Positions 33,755 through 44,116 of a stretch of 64,000 nucleotides of DNA are shown piece after piece. The position numbers and the translations under genes were made by a program. The notes beneath the pieces are model-generated. The model worked only from the letters and a program-made list of their open reading frames with translations. It was not told the DNA's origin and did no database searches. The DNA is taken from assembly GCA_913061145.1 (NCBI GenBank), contig CAJXUQ010000013.1, positions 36,126 through 100,125 on the forward strand, written 5' to 3'. Numbering within the stretch: the stretch's first letter is position 1; each line of letters begins with the position of its first letter. Origin of the DNA: an uncultured Haliea sp. (GTDB taxonomy: Bacteria; Pseudomonadota; Gammaproteobacteria; Pseudomonadales; Halieaceae).

Positions 33755-35998
33755 TCACTCACTGCCCAGCAGGCGCCCGAGCCCGCGCTGCTGCAGCGCG
33801 CCTTCCAGCAGCGCGCGGATGTCGGCACTGTTGTCCAGGGTGAGTGCCTGCTGGGCGAGCCCCGCGGCGTCCTGTGCTGACATTGAGCGCAGCAGCCATT
33901 TGATCCTGGGCAGTTTCGAGGCACTCATACTCAGGGTGCGAATGCCGATTCCTAGCAGAAAGACCACGGCGGCGGGATCGGCCGCCATTTCGCCGCACAG
34001 GCTGAGGGGTAGTCCGCCAGCCTTCGCGGCGCTGGTGATGCGGGCGATTTCCTGCAGCACGGCGGGGTGGATATGGTCGTAGGCACCGGCCACTCTGGGG
34101 TTGTTGCGATCCAGTGCCAGCAGGTACTGGCTGAGATCGTTGGAGCCGATCGAAATAAAGTCCAGCCTGTCTGCCCAGGCTGGCAACAGCGAGATCGCCG
34201 CGGGCACTTCAACCATAATGCCCACCCGAGGTCGCCGCGCGTCCACGCCCTCGTCCTGCAGCTGCTGCAGCGCATCGTCCAGCACGCCCTTGAAGGCGGC
34301 GATTTCTCCACTGTTGCTGACCATGGGCAGCAGAATGTGCAGGTCCGCAGTGCCCTCTGCGGCACGCAGCATGGCGCGGACCTGGGTCATCAGCAGCGAG
34401 CTGTTGTCGAGGCAGAAGCGGATGCCGCGCCAGCCCAGAGCCGGGTTCTCCTCGTGGATCGGGAAGTAGGGCAGTGGCTTGTCGCCACCAATGTCGAGAA
34501 TGCGCATATACACCGGTCGGCCGTGGTAGGCCTGCAGAACCTGGCGGTAGATCTGCAGCTGCTCCTCCTCTGAGGGAAAGGTTTCGCTGATCATGAAGGG
34601 CATCTCGGTGCGGTACAGCCCGATCCCTTCCGCGCCGTTGGCGAGCCCAGGGGAGATATCCGCCAGCAGGCCGGTATTGGCCATGAGGCGCACGCGCTCA
34701 CCATCCGTCGTTGTCGCCGGCTCATCTCTCAGGCTGGCGAGTTCTCCCTTCAGCGCCTGTTCAGCGCGCTGCAGCCGCTCGAACTCCAGGCGAATCGACG
34801 GGCTGGGGTAGAGAATAACCTGCCCTGTATTGCCGTCCACGATCAGCGGGCTGCCGTCTTCGATGTTTTTCAGTTTGCCGGTGCCCATCACGGCGGGCAC
34901 ACCCAGCGCGTTGGCAAGTACCGCCGTGTGGGACAGGCTTGACCCCTCGTAGCAGACAATACCGGCCAGCCGCACCGGGTCGCAGGCGGCAATATCCGAC
35001 ACGCTGACCTTGGCGCCGACCAGTACGATGGGGCCGTGGTCATCCGCGGGCAGGTTGCCGCTGGCCCCGGCCCAGGACTGGTAGAGCTTGTTGCCCAGGT
35101 GATGCAGGTCCTCGTTGCGGGCGCGCAGATAGGGGTCCTCCATGGCCAGGAATACCTCCGCGTAGTGGTGCACGACCTGCCGCAACGCGCCGGGCAGCCA
35201 CTGCCCTGCGGCGATGGCCTGTTCCACCCCGACTCGCAGCCCGGGGTCATTGAGCAGCATCTGGTAGGCTGTAAACACCGCGCTGACACCGTCGGAAAGT
35301 TGCTCTCCCAGCGCCCTGCGCTCGTTTTCCACGTCCTGGCTCACGGTCGACAGCAGTTGGTGCCACTCGCTGATCGCAGCAGCGGGGTCCTCGCAGGGGC
35401 GGTCAGGTACTGCGTAGAGGTCGACATTCTCGCACAGCCAGGCGCTGCCGATGCCGGTCCCCGGCGCGCCCTTGACCCCGCGGACCCGGCGTACGGCGTT
35501 GGACGGGGTGTGTACGGCAAGGGGCTCTGGAGGCAACACAAGCGCCAACTGGGTCGACAGGGTTACCAGGAAGGCCTGCTCATCTGCGGACATCAGGCGG
35601 CCCTCGCGGGATTGCACCACCAGCACGCCTATGACGGCGCCAGCCCTGACCACAGGTACCCCGCAAAAGCTGATGAACTCGTCCTCGCGGGTCTCGGCCA
35701 GGTAGCAAAAATCCGGGTGGGAGGCCGCTTCCGCGACGTTGATCGGGTGTCGGGTCTGTGCCACGCGGCCAACGAGTCCGCGACCGGCGGGCAGACGGCT
35801 GTAACCGACCGCCTGTTGGTCGAGACCGTGACTGGCCACCAGCACCATGGCGCCATCCGTCGCGGCGATGTAAAGACTGCACACGTCCACGGCAATGGCG
35901 CGGTGAATGGCTTCGACAATCAGCTTGACCTGATCTTCAGTCTGGTCCGCCTGGGCAGCGGCTTGCACAATGCGGGTCAGTTCCTGCAGCGTATTCAT
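33755..35998 (-). CDS. ptsP: nitrogen-PTS enzyme I (phosphoenolpyruvate-protein phosphotransferase with GAF domain)
   Basis: The 747-residue EI-Ntr begins with a GAF domain (VCSLYIAATDGAMVLVASHGLDQQAVGYSR in two parts, to about residue 160). The enzyme I N-terminal domain carries the phosphorylated His357 in SLSHTAVLANALGVPAVMG, and the TIM-barrel PEP-binding domain has the block GWRGIRFCLD and the active Cys in LSLCGEMAADP. It passes phosphate from PEP to NPr in the regulatory PTS. In many gammaproteobacteria rppH lies next to it; here the acyltransferase follows. The start at 35998 (MNTLQELTRIVQ) is the family start; the frame is open to 36139. Confidence 0.96.
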   Translation of the reverse strand: MNTLQELTRIVQAAAQADQTEDQVKLIVEAIHRAIAVDVCSLYIAATDGAMVLVASHGLDQQAVGYSRLPAGRGLVGRVAQTRHPINVAEAASHPDFCYLAETREDEFISFCGVPVVRAGAVIGVLVVQSREGRLMSADEQAFLVTLSTQLALVLPPEPLAVHTPSNAVRRVRGVKGAPGTGIGSAWLCENVDLYAVPDRPCEDPAAAISEWHQLLSTVSQDVENERRALGEQLSDGVSAVFTAYQMLLNDPGLRVGVEQAIAAGQWLPGALRQVVHHYAEVFLAMEDPYLRARNEDLHHLGNKLYQSWAGASGNLPADDHGPIVLVGAKVSVSDIAACDPVRLAGIVCYEGSSLSHTAVLANALGVPAVMGTGKLKNIEDGSPLIVDGNTGQVILYPSPSIRLEFERLQRAEQALKGELASLRDEPATTTDGERVRLMANTGLLADISPGLANGAEGIGLYRTEMPFMISETFPSEEEQLQIYRQVLQAYHGRPVYMRILDIGGDKPLPYFPIHEENPALGWRGIRFCLDNSSLLMTQVRAMLRAAEGTADLHILLPMVSNSGEIAAFKGVLDDALQQLQDEGVDARRPRVGIMVEVPAAISLLPAWADRLDFISIGSNDLSQYLLALDRNNPRVAGAYDHIHPAVLQEIARITSAAKAGGLPLSLCGEMAADPAAVVFLLGIGIRTLSMSASKLPRIKWLLRSMSAQDAAGLAQQALTLDNSADIRALLEGALQQRGLGRLLGSE

Positions 35999-36137
35999 TG
36001 ATGGGCGATCCGGTGCCTGTGTGGGGGGGTTGAAGCACGTGACCCCAGTATCCGCTATAGTGCCCGATCGTGACCAGTCTACAAGCGTAAACTGTGAGCC
36101 CCGCCGGACTGAATCCGGTTCTGGATTGGAGACCAAC

Positions 36138-37877
<1,740 letters not shown>

Positions 37878-37881
37878 TGAT

Positions 37882-38670
37882 TCAGTCCGAGCTGCTGAGC
37901 CGTGCCCTTGGTGGCTGGCCGAGGCGCCTGCGATAGCGGTTTTCCACCTGTTCGCACAGCCCTCGCACGTTGCGCTCGGCATCGTGTGCAACCGGTGGCA
38001 GTACTGACACCCTTACCGTCGCCGGTCGCAATAGCAGGCCGCCTTTGGGGAGGGCGTCATGCACATTGTGCAGGACAATGGGCACAATGGGCACGCGGGC
38101 CTTTTTCGCAAGGAAAAACGCGCCGTGGCGGAACGGTTGCAGCGTTCCCGAGGCGCTGCGGGTGCCTTCCGGCGCAATGACCAGAGATCGTCCATCGGCC
38201 AGCACCGCCTGTGCCGCCTGCAGCACCGCCGACTGATCCTGCGCCGCCCGGTCAACGAAAATCGTGCCGGCCCTCGCCAGCAGGGCCCCCAACAGCGGCT
38301 TCCTGGCCATTTCCTGCTTGCAGAAGGGCACCACGTCACGCCGCAGGAGACGGGCCAGAATCATCGCGTCCAGCAGACTCTGGTGATTGAACACATAGAT
38401 CACGGGCCCGGACTGCCGCAGGTGTTCCGGACCGTCGATGTCCAGCTCCAGACCCGCGAAACCGCAGCCGAGATCCCCCAGCAACTGGGTGATGCGATTG
38501 GCATTGCTTCGTGGCGATCCCCCCAGTCGCGCGCCAAGCATGCCCAGCAGCGAGGTGGCGGCAACGGCCTGGCCAGTGAGTACTGTACGCAATACTGATT
38601 CAAGATCCGGCAGGGTGGGATAGTCTGCGGGGTGCCTCTGCTGTTCTTCCAGGACCTGTGTCTGCATCAT
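37882..38670 (-). CDS. plsC: 1-acyl-sn-glycerol-3-phosphate acyltransferase (PlsC-like)
   Basis: This 262-residue acyltransferase contains the catalytic NHQSLLDA (HxxxxD), the FCKQEMARKPLLG block, the ifvDR motif (GTIFVDRA) and the acyl-acceptor motif EGTRSASG, followed by FRHGAFFLAKKARVPIVPIVL. It transfers acyl groups to lysophosphatidic acid in phospholipid synthesis. The N-terminal 60 residues precede the usual domain. The ATG at 38670 is followed directly by a second ATG at 38667; GGAG is 9-12 bases upstream. It is divergent from hrpB. Confidence 0.88.
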   Translation of the reverse strand: MMQTQVLEEQQRHPADYPTLPDLESVLRTVLTGQAVAATSLLGMLGARLGGSPRSNANRITQLLGDLGCGFAGLELDIDGPEHLRQSGPVIYVFNHQSLLDAMILARLLRRDVVPFCKQEMARKPLLGALLARAGTIFVDRAAQDQSAVLQAAQAVLADGRSLVIAPEGTRSASGTLQPFRHGAFFLAKKARVPIVPIVLHNVHDALPKGGLLLRPATVRVSVLPPVAHDAERNVRGLCEQVENRYRRRLGQPPRARLSSSD

Positions 38671-38903
38671 CCAGCATCTCCCGTGGTGAACCGATCGTTG
38701 CGGCTGGCGGAGGCCCGCCGGGTGTCCGGGTTTCTTGCAGCAATAACCCTGCCACCTGTGTGCAATCCTGCGCGTGCAGCGTGACAGCCGCGTGACAACA
38801 GCCCGCAGCAGTCCCGCCCACTGCCTGGGACGGCAAGTTCCGGTCCCCTGCCGGCCCCGGCTTGCACCAATGCTGTGCGTGGCTTCATCGCGGCGCACCA
38901 GCA

Positions 38904-38932
38904 TTGGCCCACCCCGCGCTCTCCGCTACCAT
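38904..38932 (+). promoter_or_regulatory. candidate hrpB promoter adjacent to the start codon
   Basis: TTGGCC (38904-38909) and TACCAT (38927-38932) are 17 bases apart. The hrpB ATG lies 6 bases after the -10, so the message could start at or next to the start codon. The 268-base divergent gap between plsC and hrpB shows no other clear element. Confidence 0.4.
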
Positions 38933-38938
38933 GGCCGC

Positions 38939-41509
38939 ATGCCGTCAGAGTTGCCCTCATTGCCCGTTACCGACGTACTGCCAGCGCTGCGTGAGGCGCT
39001 GGCCGCGGGTCGTGATGTGGTGCTGGAGGCCCCTCCCGGTGCGGGGAAGACCACGCTGGTGCCGCTGGCACTCCTCGCCGAGGCATGGCTGGCGGGGCGA
39101 TCGATTCTGCTGGTGCAGCCGCGCCGGGTAGCCACACGGGCGGCAGCGGCGCGCATGGCAGATCTGCTGGGAGAAGCAGTAGGCCTACAGGTGGGGTATC
39201 GCATGCGCCTCGAGAGTCGGGTCAGCGCCCGCACCCGTATCGAAGTGGTGACCGAGGGTGTGCTCGCCCGACGGTTACAGGGCGACCCGGGGCTGACCGG
39301 TGTGGGTCTGCTGATCTTCGATGAGTTTCATGAGCGTAATCTCGACGCGGAACTGGGCCTGGCCCTCGCGTTGCAGAGTCGCGAGCTGTTTCGCGAGGAC
39401 GATCTGCTGCGAATCGCGGTGATGTCTGCCACCCTGCAAGGCGTGCCGGTGGCAGACTTGCTGCGGAATCCCTGTGTGTTGCAATCGCGGGGTCGACAGT
39501 ATCCGGTCGAGATCGAATACGGGCCCGGTCTTTCCCTCGCCGAGCCGATCGACAACGCTGTGGCAAGCGCCGTACAGCACGCGCTGGCGAAGCGGGATGG
39601 CAGCGTGCTGGTGTTTCTCCCCGGGCAGGCGGAAATCCAGCGGGTGCACCGCCGGCTTGCGGACACCGCGGCGGATACGCGCATTCTGCCCCTCTACGGC
39701 AGTCTTTCGCTGGCGCAGCAGCAGGCCGCCATTGCACCTTGCGAGCGGGGGCAGCGCAAGGTGGTGCTGGCAACCAATATCGCAGAAACCAGCCTGACCA
39801 TAGAGGGTGTCACGACTGTCATCGACACTGGCCTGGAACGCCAGGCGCTGTTCGATGCTGCCAGTGGCACCACCCGCCTGACCACGCGGCGCATTTCTCA
39901 GGCTTCCGCTGCGCAGCGAGCCGGACGGGCCGGGCGCCTGGCGCCGGGCTATTGCTATCGGCTGTACAGTCCGGCGCAGCACGCTGCCCTGCAGGAGCAG
40001 CGTGTGCCGGAGTTGCTGCACTCGGATCTGGCACCGCTCGCGCTGCAATTGCTGGCCTGGGGGGTTGCATCTCCGGAGGAACTGGCCTGGCTTGAGGTGC
40101 CCCCCGCGGCACACTGGCAACAGGCGCTGGATGTGTTGCAGCGCTGCGAGGCGGCATTTCCCCGTACATCGGGTCAGTGGCAGCTGACCCAACACGGTGT
40201 GCAACTCGCCAGTCTGCCTCTGCACCCGCGGCTGGGACATATGTTGTTGCGTGGCCTGACGATGGGCGCGGGTGAGACAGCGGCGTTGCTTGCAGCGCTG
40301 CTCGCCGAACGCAACCCTTTCGCTGGCGACGGGGTGGATCTGGGGCCGGCGCTCGCCTGCCTGCAGGGTGAAACCCCGGGGCGGGGCCCACTGCGCGAGT
40401 GGCACCGGCGCACCTGGCAGCAGGCCCGGCGTTACAGCGACCTGGCAAACACGTTGCTGAAGGCGCCGCCCGGGGGTCTGTCAGCCGAAGGCGAGTGGCC
40501 GCTGCCCGTAGAGGAGCAGTTGGCGGTTCTCATTGCGCTGGCCTGGCCGGAGCGTGTGGCCTGTGCCCGTGAGGGCGTCGGCCCGGGGCGGTTTCAACTG
40601 GCCAACGGTCGCAGCGCCAGTCTGGCAGATGACGATCCACTGGCAGGTTCCCGGTGGCTGGCAGTGGCGGACCTCGGGGGTGTCAAGGGGCAGTCCGACG
40701 ACCGTATTTACGCAGCGGCGGCACTCAATGCTGCGCGATTTGACGACGTGCTGGCCCCTCTGGCACGTGAGCTGGATCGCGCAGAATGGGATGAGCGTCG
40801 CGACCGGTTTGTCGCCGAGCGCAGGCGGCAAGTGGGTCGATTGCTGCTGTCGCGACAGCCGCTCGCCAGCGTGCCGCAGGGTGCTCGCAACGCGGCGCTG
40901 CTCGCGCTGCTGCGCAGACGCGGGCTGGGCGTATTGCCCTGGACACCCTGGTTGCAACAATGGCGCGCCCGGATCAATCTGTTGCGACGGTTGCTGCCTC
41001 ATGGCCCGGATGCGTCGTGGCCCGCCCTGGATGACGCTGCACTTCTGGCGACGCTGGAGACGTGGCTGCTGCCGCACCTGGGGAATATCACGCGGGCAAC
41101 CGATTTCGCCCGGCTCGACCTGCGCAGCATCCTCACCGCGCTGTTGCCCTGGCCCCTGCCACGGGAACTGGAGCGTCTGGCACCTGAGCAGATCGAAGTG
41201 CCCTCGGGGAGCCACGTACGGATTGATTACACCGGCGACACCCCGGTGTTGGCCGTGAAATTGCAGGAGATGTTCGGCTGTGAGGAAACACCCCGGATCG
41301 CCAACGGGCTGCAACCGCTACAGCTGCAGCTGTTGTCGCCGGCCCGGCGCCCACTACAGGTGACTCAGGACCTCGCCACCTTCTGGCGCAATGTCTATCC
41401 CGAGATTAAGAAAGAAATGAAGGGGCGCTATCCCAAGCACCCCTGGCCGGATGACCCGTTGACTGCGACTGCCACCCGCCTGACCCGCAACCGCGCGCCG
41501 GGGGGATGA
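38939..41509 (+). CDS. hrpB: ATP-dependent helicase HrpB
   Basis: This 856-residue DEAH-type helicase has Walker A PPGAGKTT (residues 32-39), motif Ia QPRRVATRAAAARMA, and motif II DEFHERNLD, the DEFH variant usual for HrpB. Motif III SATLQGVP and motif VI QRAGRAGRLAPGYCYRLY follow. The C-terminal HrpB-specific domain (GSHVRIDY, LQEMFGCEETPRIANG, VYPEIKKEMKGRYPKHPWPDDP) confirms the subgroup. It is an RNA helicase-type protein with a poorly defined role in gammaproteobacteria; it is unrelated to the type III secretion protein of the same name. Confidence 0.96.
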   Translation: MPSELPSLPVTDVLPALREALAAGRDVVLEAPPGAGKTTLVPLALLAEAWLAGRSILLVQPRRVATRAAAARMADLLGEAVGLQVGYRMRLESRVSARTRIEVVTEGVLARRLQGDPGLTGVGLLIFDEFHERNLDAELGLALALQSRELFREDDLLRIAVMSATLQGVPVADLLRNPCVLQSRGRQYPVEIEYGPGLSLAEPIDNAVASAVQHALAKRDGSVLVFLPGQAEIQRVHRRLADTAADTRILPLYGSLSLAQQQAAIAPCERGQRKVVLATNIAETSLTIEGVTTVIDTGLERQALFDAASGTTRLTTRRISQASAAQRAGRAGRLAPGYCYRLYSPAQHAALQEQRVPELLHSDLAPLALQLLAWGVASPEELAWLEVPPAAHWQQALDVLQRCEAAFPRTSGQWQLTQHGVQLASLPLHPRLGHMLLRGLTMGAGETAALLAALLAERNPFAGDGVDLGPALACLQGETPGRGPLREWHRRTWQQARRYSDLANTLLKAPPGGLSAEGEWPLPVEEQLAVLIALAWPERVACAREGVGPGRFQLANGRSASLADDDPLAGSRWLAVADLGGVKGQSDDRIYAAAALNAARFDDVLAPLARELDRAEWDERRDRFVAERRRQVGRLLLSRQPLASVPQGARNAALLALLRRRGLGVLPWTPWLQQWRARINLLRRLLPHGPDASWPALDDAALLATLETWLLPHLGNITRATDFARLDLRSILTALLPWPLPRELERLAPEQIEVPSGSHVRIDYTGDTPVLAVKLQEMFGCEETPRIANGLQPLQLQLLSPARRPLQVTQDLATFWRNVYPEIKKEMKGRYPKHPWPDDPLTATATRLTRNRAPGG

Positions 41510-41523
41510 ACGCTGCCGCGGAT

Positions 41524-42123
41524 TCAGTGAACCGCGCTGCTCTCCAGGTCGGCGGTGAGGGCATCGCGTATCACGCTGTCTATCTCAAAAGCCGTGACGG
41601 GATAGGCGGGGTGATCAATGCCGGCCTGGATGGGTTCTCCCTGCTTGGCAGCCGTGATCATGTCCGGGGTCAACTCAAAGCGCATGAAGTGCACCGAGGA
41701 GGTCTTTACCTCATTGCTGCGATCGAGGTCCTCATCAGCAATCGCGTAAACGCGCTCTCCGTTGCCCACCTGCAGCCATACCTTGTCTTCAATTCCGATC
41801 ATTTCGGCGAGGCGTCGGGCCCGTTCAGCTGGGTCGCTGTATTCGATCATGAAGGTCGCTTTCCAGTTGTGACCATCGGGAATCAATGGATTATAGGCGT
41901 CCAGTTCCTCATTGATGCCAGCCGCCTCGAAGACTTTTTCGATCCGCAGCATTTCCTGGATCTGGTATTTGATGGTCAGCGCATCCTCGAAATAGAGGCG
42001 GGCATGCTCTCCGAGTGCCAGCTGACGCTTTTTCTTGTGCTCCAGCACCTGGCTGCGAAAACGGGGGCGCTCCTCTGCGTACTGCTCCAGCGACCACAGG
42101 TCGGCGCGGGTTAAATGGCTCAT
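41524..42123 (-). CDS. DUF3501 family protein
   Basis: This 199-residue protein matches DUF3501: MSHLTRADLWSLEQYAEERPRFR, the basic EHKKKRQLALGEHARLYFED, and EKVFEAAGINEELDAYNPLIPDGHNWKATFMIEY in several pieces. The function is unknown. The gene starts 16 bases after the HdrD/GlpC-like Fe-S gene, part of a conserved-looking set with rubrerythrin. The co-location with peroxide-defence genes is its main clue. It has no membrane segment or signal peptide. Confidence 0.88.
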   Translation of the reverse strand: MSHLTRADLWSLEQYAEERPRFRSQVLEHKKKRQLALGEHARLYFEDALTIKYQIQEMLRIEKVFEAAGINEELDAYNPLIPDGHNWKATFMIEYSDPAERARRLAEMIGIEDKVWLQVGNGERVYAIADEDLDRSNEVKTSSVHFMRFELTPDMITAAKQGEPIQAGIDHPAYPVTAFEIDSVIRDALTADLESSAVH

Positions 42124-42139
42124 GGGGGGCTCCTTGTGA

Positions 42140-43462
42140 TTACAGGCCGTAGGCCATGCGCAACAGCGTCATGGGGTGTTCCGCCCTGTCGACCTTCTCC
42201 GACAGGTTGGCAATGTGCGTGGCCGCCATCGGACAATCGCTCATGAAATGGTCGGGTTCCTGCTGGTCCACCTTGCGTACCACGGGCCGCGCAATTTTAA
42301 CCGACTTGTCGCGGGTTTCCTGTTTGATGGCATAGGTACCGTCATGACCGGAGCAGCGCTCCTGGGCGGTGACGGCGGTGCCCGGGACCAGTTGCAGGAC
42401 ATCGCGGGTTTTCAGGCCGATGTTCTGCACGCGCTGGTGGCAGGCTACCTGATAGGCGATATCACCCATCGCGTTAGGGAATTCGGTCTGCAGGGCGCCG
42501 CCTTTGTGGCGCAGCCAGAGGTACTCGAAGGGGTCATAGAACGCCTCCTTGACCTTCTGCACCTCGGGATCCTCGGGGAACAGCAGCGGTAGCTCCTGTT
42601 TGTACATCAGCACGCAGGAGGGAATGGGGGCGATCAGGTCGTAACCCTCATCTACCAGTTTTGCCAACACCGGAATATTGGCCTTTTTCAGTGTCTCGAC
42701 TGCATCCAGGTCGCCGAGCTCCAGCTTGGGCATGCCGCAGCACTTTTCCTTGGGCACGATATCGATGTGAATGCCGTTGTGCTGGAAGACCTTGACGAAA
42801 TCCTCGCCGATTTCCGGACTGTTGTAATTGCCGTAGCAGGTGGCATAAAGCGCGACCTTACCGGTGGTTTCCCCCACGGCTTTGGGCTCGAGGTTGCGCA
42901 CCAGCGGCTTGACCCGCTTGCGCAGTGTATTGCTGCTGAAGGTCGGTACCGGTGCCTCGTGGTGAATGCCAAAACCCGATTCAAGTGCCTTGCGGAAGGT
43001 ACCGTTCCTGTTCAGCGCATTCACCGTGATGTCGACCAGCGGAATTGTCGCCAGGCCAAAGGTGCGGTCGGTGCTGGTCAGGACCCGGTCCCGCAGACGC
43101 GCACCCTCTTTGCGGAAATGCACCGCCTTCGCACGCAGCATCAGGTGCGGGAAGTCTACCGCCCATTCGTGCGGCGGCACGTAGGGGCATTTGGTCATGT
43201 AGCAGAGGTCACAGAGGTAACACTGCTCGACCACGTTGTGATAATCGGACTTCGCAACGCCGTCCACTTCCATGGTTTCCGACTCGTCGACGAGATCGAA
43301 CAGGGTAGGGAAGCTGTCGCAGAGGCTGACACAGCGCCGGCAGCCGTGGCAGATGTCATACACACGCTCGAGCTCGGCGTCGAGTTTCTCCTGGTCCCAG
43401 AAATCATCTGAGCGCCATTCAACCGGGTGTCGTGTTGGGGCTTCCAGGCTTCCTTCTCTCAC
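42140..43462 (-). CDS. HdrD/GlpC-like iron-sulfur protein (heterodisulfide reductase-related)
   Basis: A 440-residue cytosolic Fe-S protein. Two [4Fe-4S] ferredoxin motifs are [15 protein letters not shown] near residue 38 and [14 protein letters not shown] near 83. CCG-type domains follow: the first has [11 protein letters not shown] and [14 protein letters not shown]. The second reads [10 protein letters not shown] and [10 protein letters not shown], where the usual CCG is CSG. It probably shuttles electrons, plausibly to the rubrerythrin encoded upstream. The start is a GTG at 43462 with GAGGA 8-12 bases upstream. The intrinsic terminator at 43489-43527 lies between it and rubrerythrin. 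Confidence 0.88.
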   Translation of the reverse strand: MREGSLEAPTRHPVEWRSDDFWDQEKLDAELERVYDICHGCRRCVSLCDSFPTLFDLVDESETMEVDGVAKSDYHNVVEQCYLCDLCYMTKCPYVPPHEWAVDFPHLMLRAKAVHFRKEGARLRDRVLTSTDRTFGLATIPLVDITVNALNRNGTFRKALESGFGIHHEAPVPTFSSNTLRKRVKPLVRNLEPKAVGETTGKVALYATCYGNYNSPEIGEDFVKVFQHNGIHIDIVPKEKCCGMPKLELGDLDAVETLKKANIPVLAKLVDEGYDLIAPIPSCVLMYKQELPLLFPEDPEVQKVKEAFYDPFEYLWLRHKGGALQTEFPNAMGDIAYQVACHQRVQNIGLKTRDVLQLVPGTAVTAQERCSGHDGTYAIKQETRDKSVKIARPVVRKVDQQEPDHFMSDCPMAATHIANLSEKVDRAEHPMTLLRMAYGL

Positions 43463-43488
43463 GGCGAGTTCCTCATGTGCGGGGTATC

Positions 43489-43527
43489 AAAAAAAACGGG
43501 TTCGCAGGGGAGCCACGAACCCGTTTT
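43489..43527 (-). terminator. intrinsic terminator downstream of rubrerythrin
   Basis: On the minus strand AAAACGGGTTCG and CGAACCCGTTTT form a perfect 12-bp stem (43516-43527 with 43493-43504) around an 11-base loop, followed by a run of eight T (43489-43496, partly within the stem). It lies 43 bases after the rubrerythrin stop and 27 bases before the Fe-S gene start, so it would give more rubrerythrin message than downstream message. Confidence 0.85.
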
Positions 43528-43569
43528 CAGGTACAGCTACGGTGGTGCCGGCGCTGGCCGGCGACCGGT

Positions 43570-43989
43570 TCAGGCGTCCAGCGAATCCAGCGCTTTCTGG
43601 AAGCGGTTGGCGTGGCTGCGCTCGGCCTTGGCCAGGGTTTCCATCCAGTCTGCAATTTCATCAAAGCCTTCGTCACGCGCCGTTTTGGCCATGCCCGGGT
43701 ACATGTCGGTGTACTCGTGCGTCTCGCCGGCAATGGCTGCCTTGAGGTTGTCGGCGGTGGCACCAATCGGCAGGCCAGTCGCCGGGTCGCCGGTTTCTTC
43801 GAGGTATTCGAGGTGGCCGTGGGCGTGGCCGGTTTCACCCTCTGCGGTGGAGCGGAATACCGCAGCCACATCGTTGTAGCCCTCTACATCCGCTTTGGCC
43901 GCAAAGTACAGGTAACGGCGATTGGCCTGGGATTCACCTGCAAACGCATCTTTAAGGTTTTGTTCTGTTTGACTGCCTTTCAAGGACAT
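43570..43989 (-). CDS. rubrerythrin (di-iron domain only)
   Basis: A 139-residue four-helix di-iron protein. Ligand residues are in [10 protein letters not shown] (Glu19), [10 protein letters not shown] (Glu52 and His55), [11 protein letters not shown] (Glu89) and [10 protein letters not shown] (Glu123 and His126). The C-terminal rubredoxin domain of classic rubrerythrin is missing, so electrons must come from another protein; the neighbouring Fe-S protein is a candidate. It reduces hydrogen peroxide in the cytosol. AGGAG lies 7 bases upstream of the ATG. It is transcribed divergently from oxyR across 126 bases. Confidence 0.94.
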   Translation of the reverse strand: MSLKGSQTEQNLKDAFAGESQANRRYLYFAAKADVEGYNDVAAVFRSTAEGETGHAHGHLEYLEETGDPATGLPIGATADNLKAAIAGETHEYTDMYPGMAKTARDEGFDEIADWMETLAKAERSHANRFQKALDSLDA

Positions 43990-44055
43990 GGTGTTTCTCC
44001 TGTTGACGATTACGTGCCGGCACAGAGGTGCGGTAGCATTAAACTAAGCCATCGG

Positions 44056-44094
44056 TCGCTATTCGTCTAGTTGAAAAAATGGTTAAATCCGATC
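44056..44094. promoter_or_regulatory. possible OxyR operator between rubrerythrin and oxyR
   Basis: On the minus strand 44078-44094 reads GATCGGATTTAACCATT, which matches the OxyR half-site pattern GATAGGTTnAACCTATC at 11 of 16 positions. One helical step pair away, CTATTCGTCTAG (44059-44070) is a weak palindrome. Location in the shared promoter region fits OxyR control of both genes; the match is only moderate. Confidence 0.35.
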
Positions 44095-44116
44095 GATAAA
44101 AACGATTGAGGATTTA
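44084..44116 (+). repeat. inverted repeat over the oxyR ribosome binding site
   Basis: TAAATCC (44084-44090) and GGATTTA (44110-44116) are perfect inverted repeats, with inner ATCG (44092-44095) and CGAT (44103-44106) also complementary. The right arm covers GAGG and runs into the A of the oxyR start codon. It may be an RNA hairpin, a DNA operator, or both. Confidence 0.45.

Noticed and set aside
38939..41509. HrpB as a type III secretion component
   Set aside because: The sequence is a DEAH/DEFH helicase with the HrpB C-terminal domain; only the name is shared.
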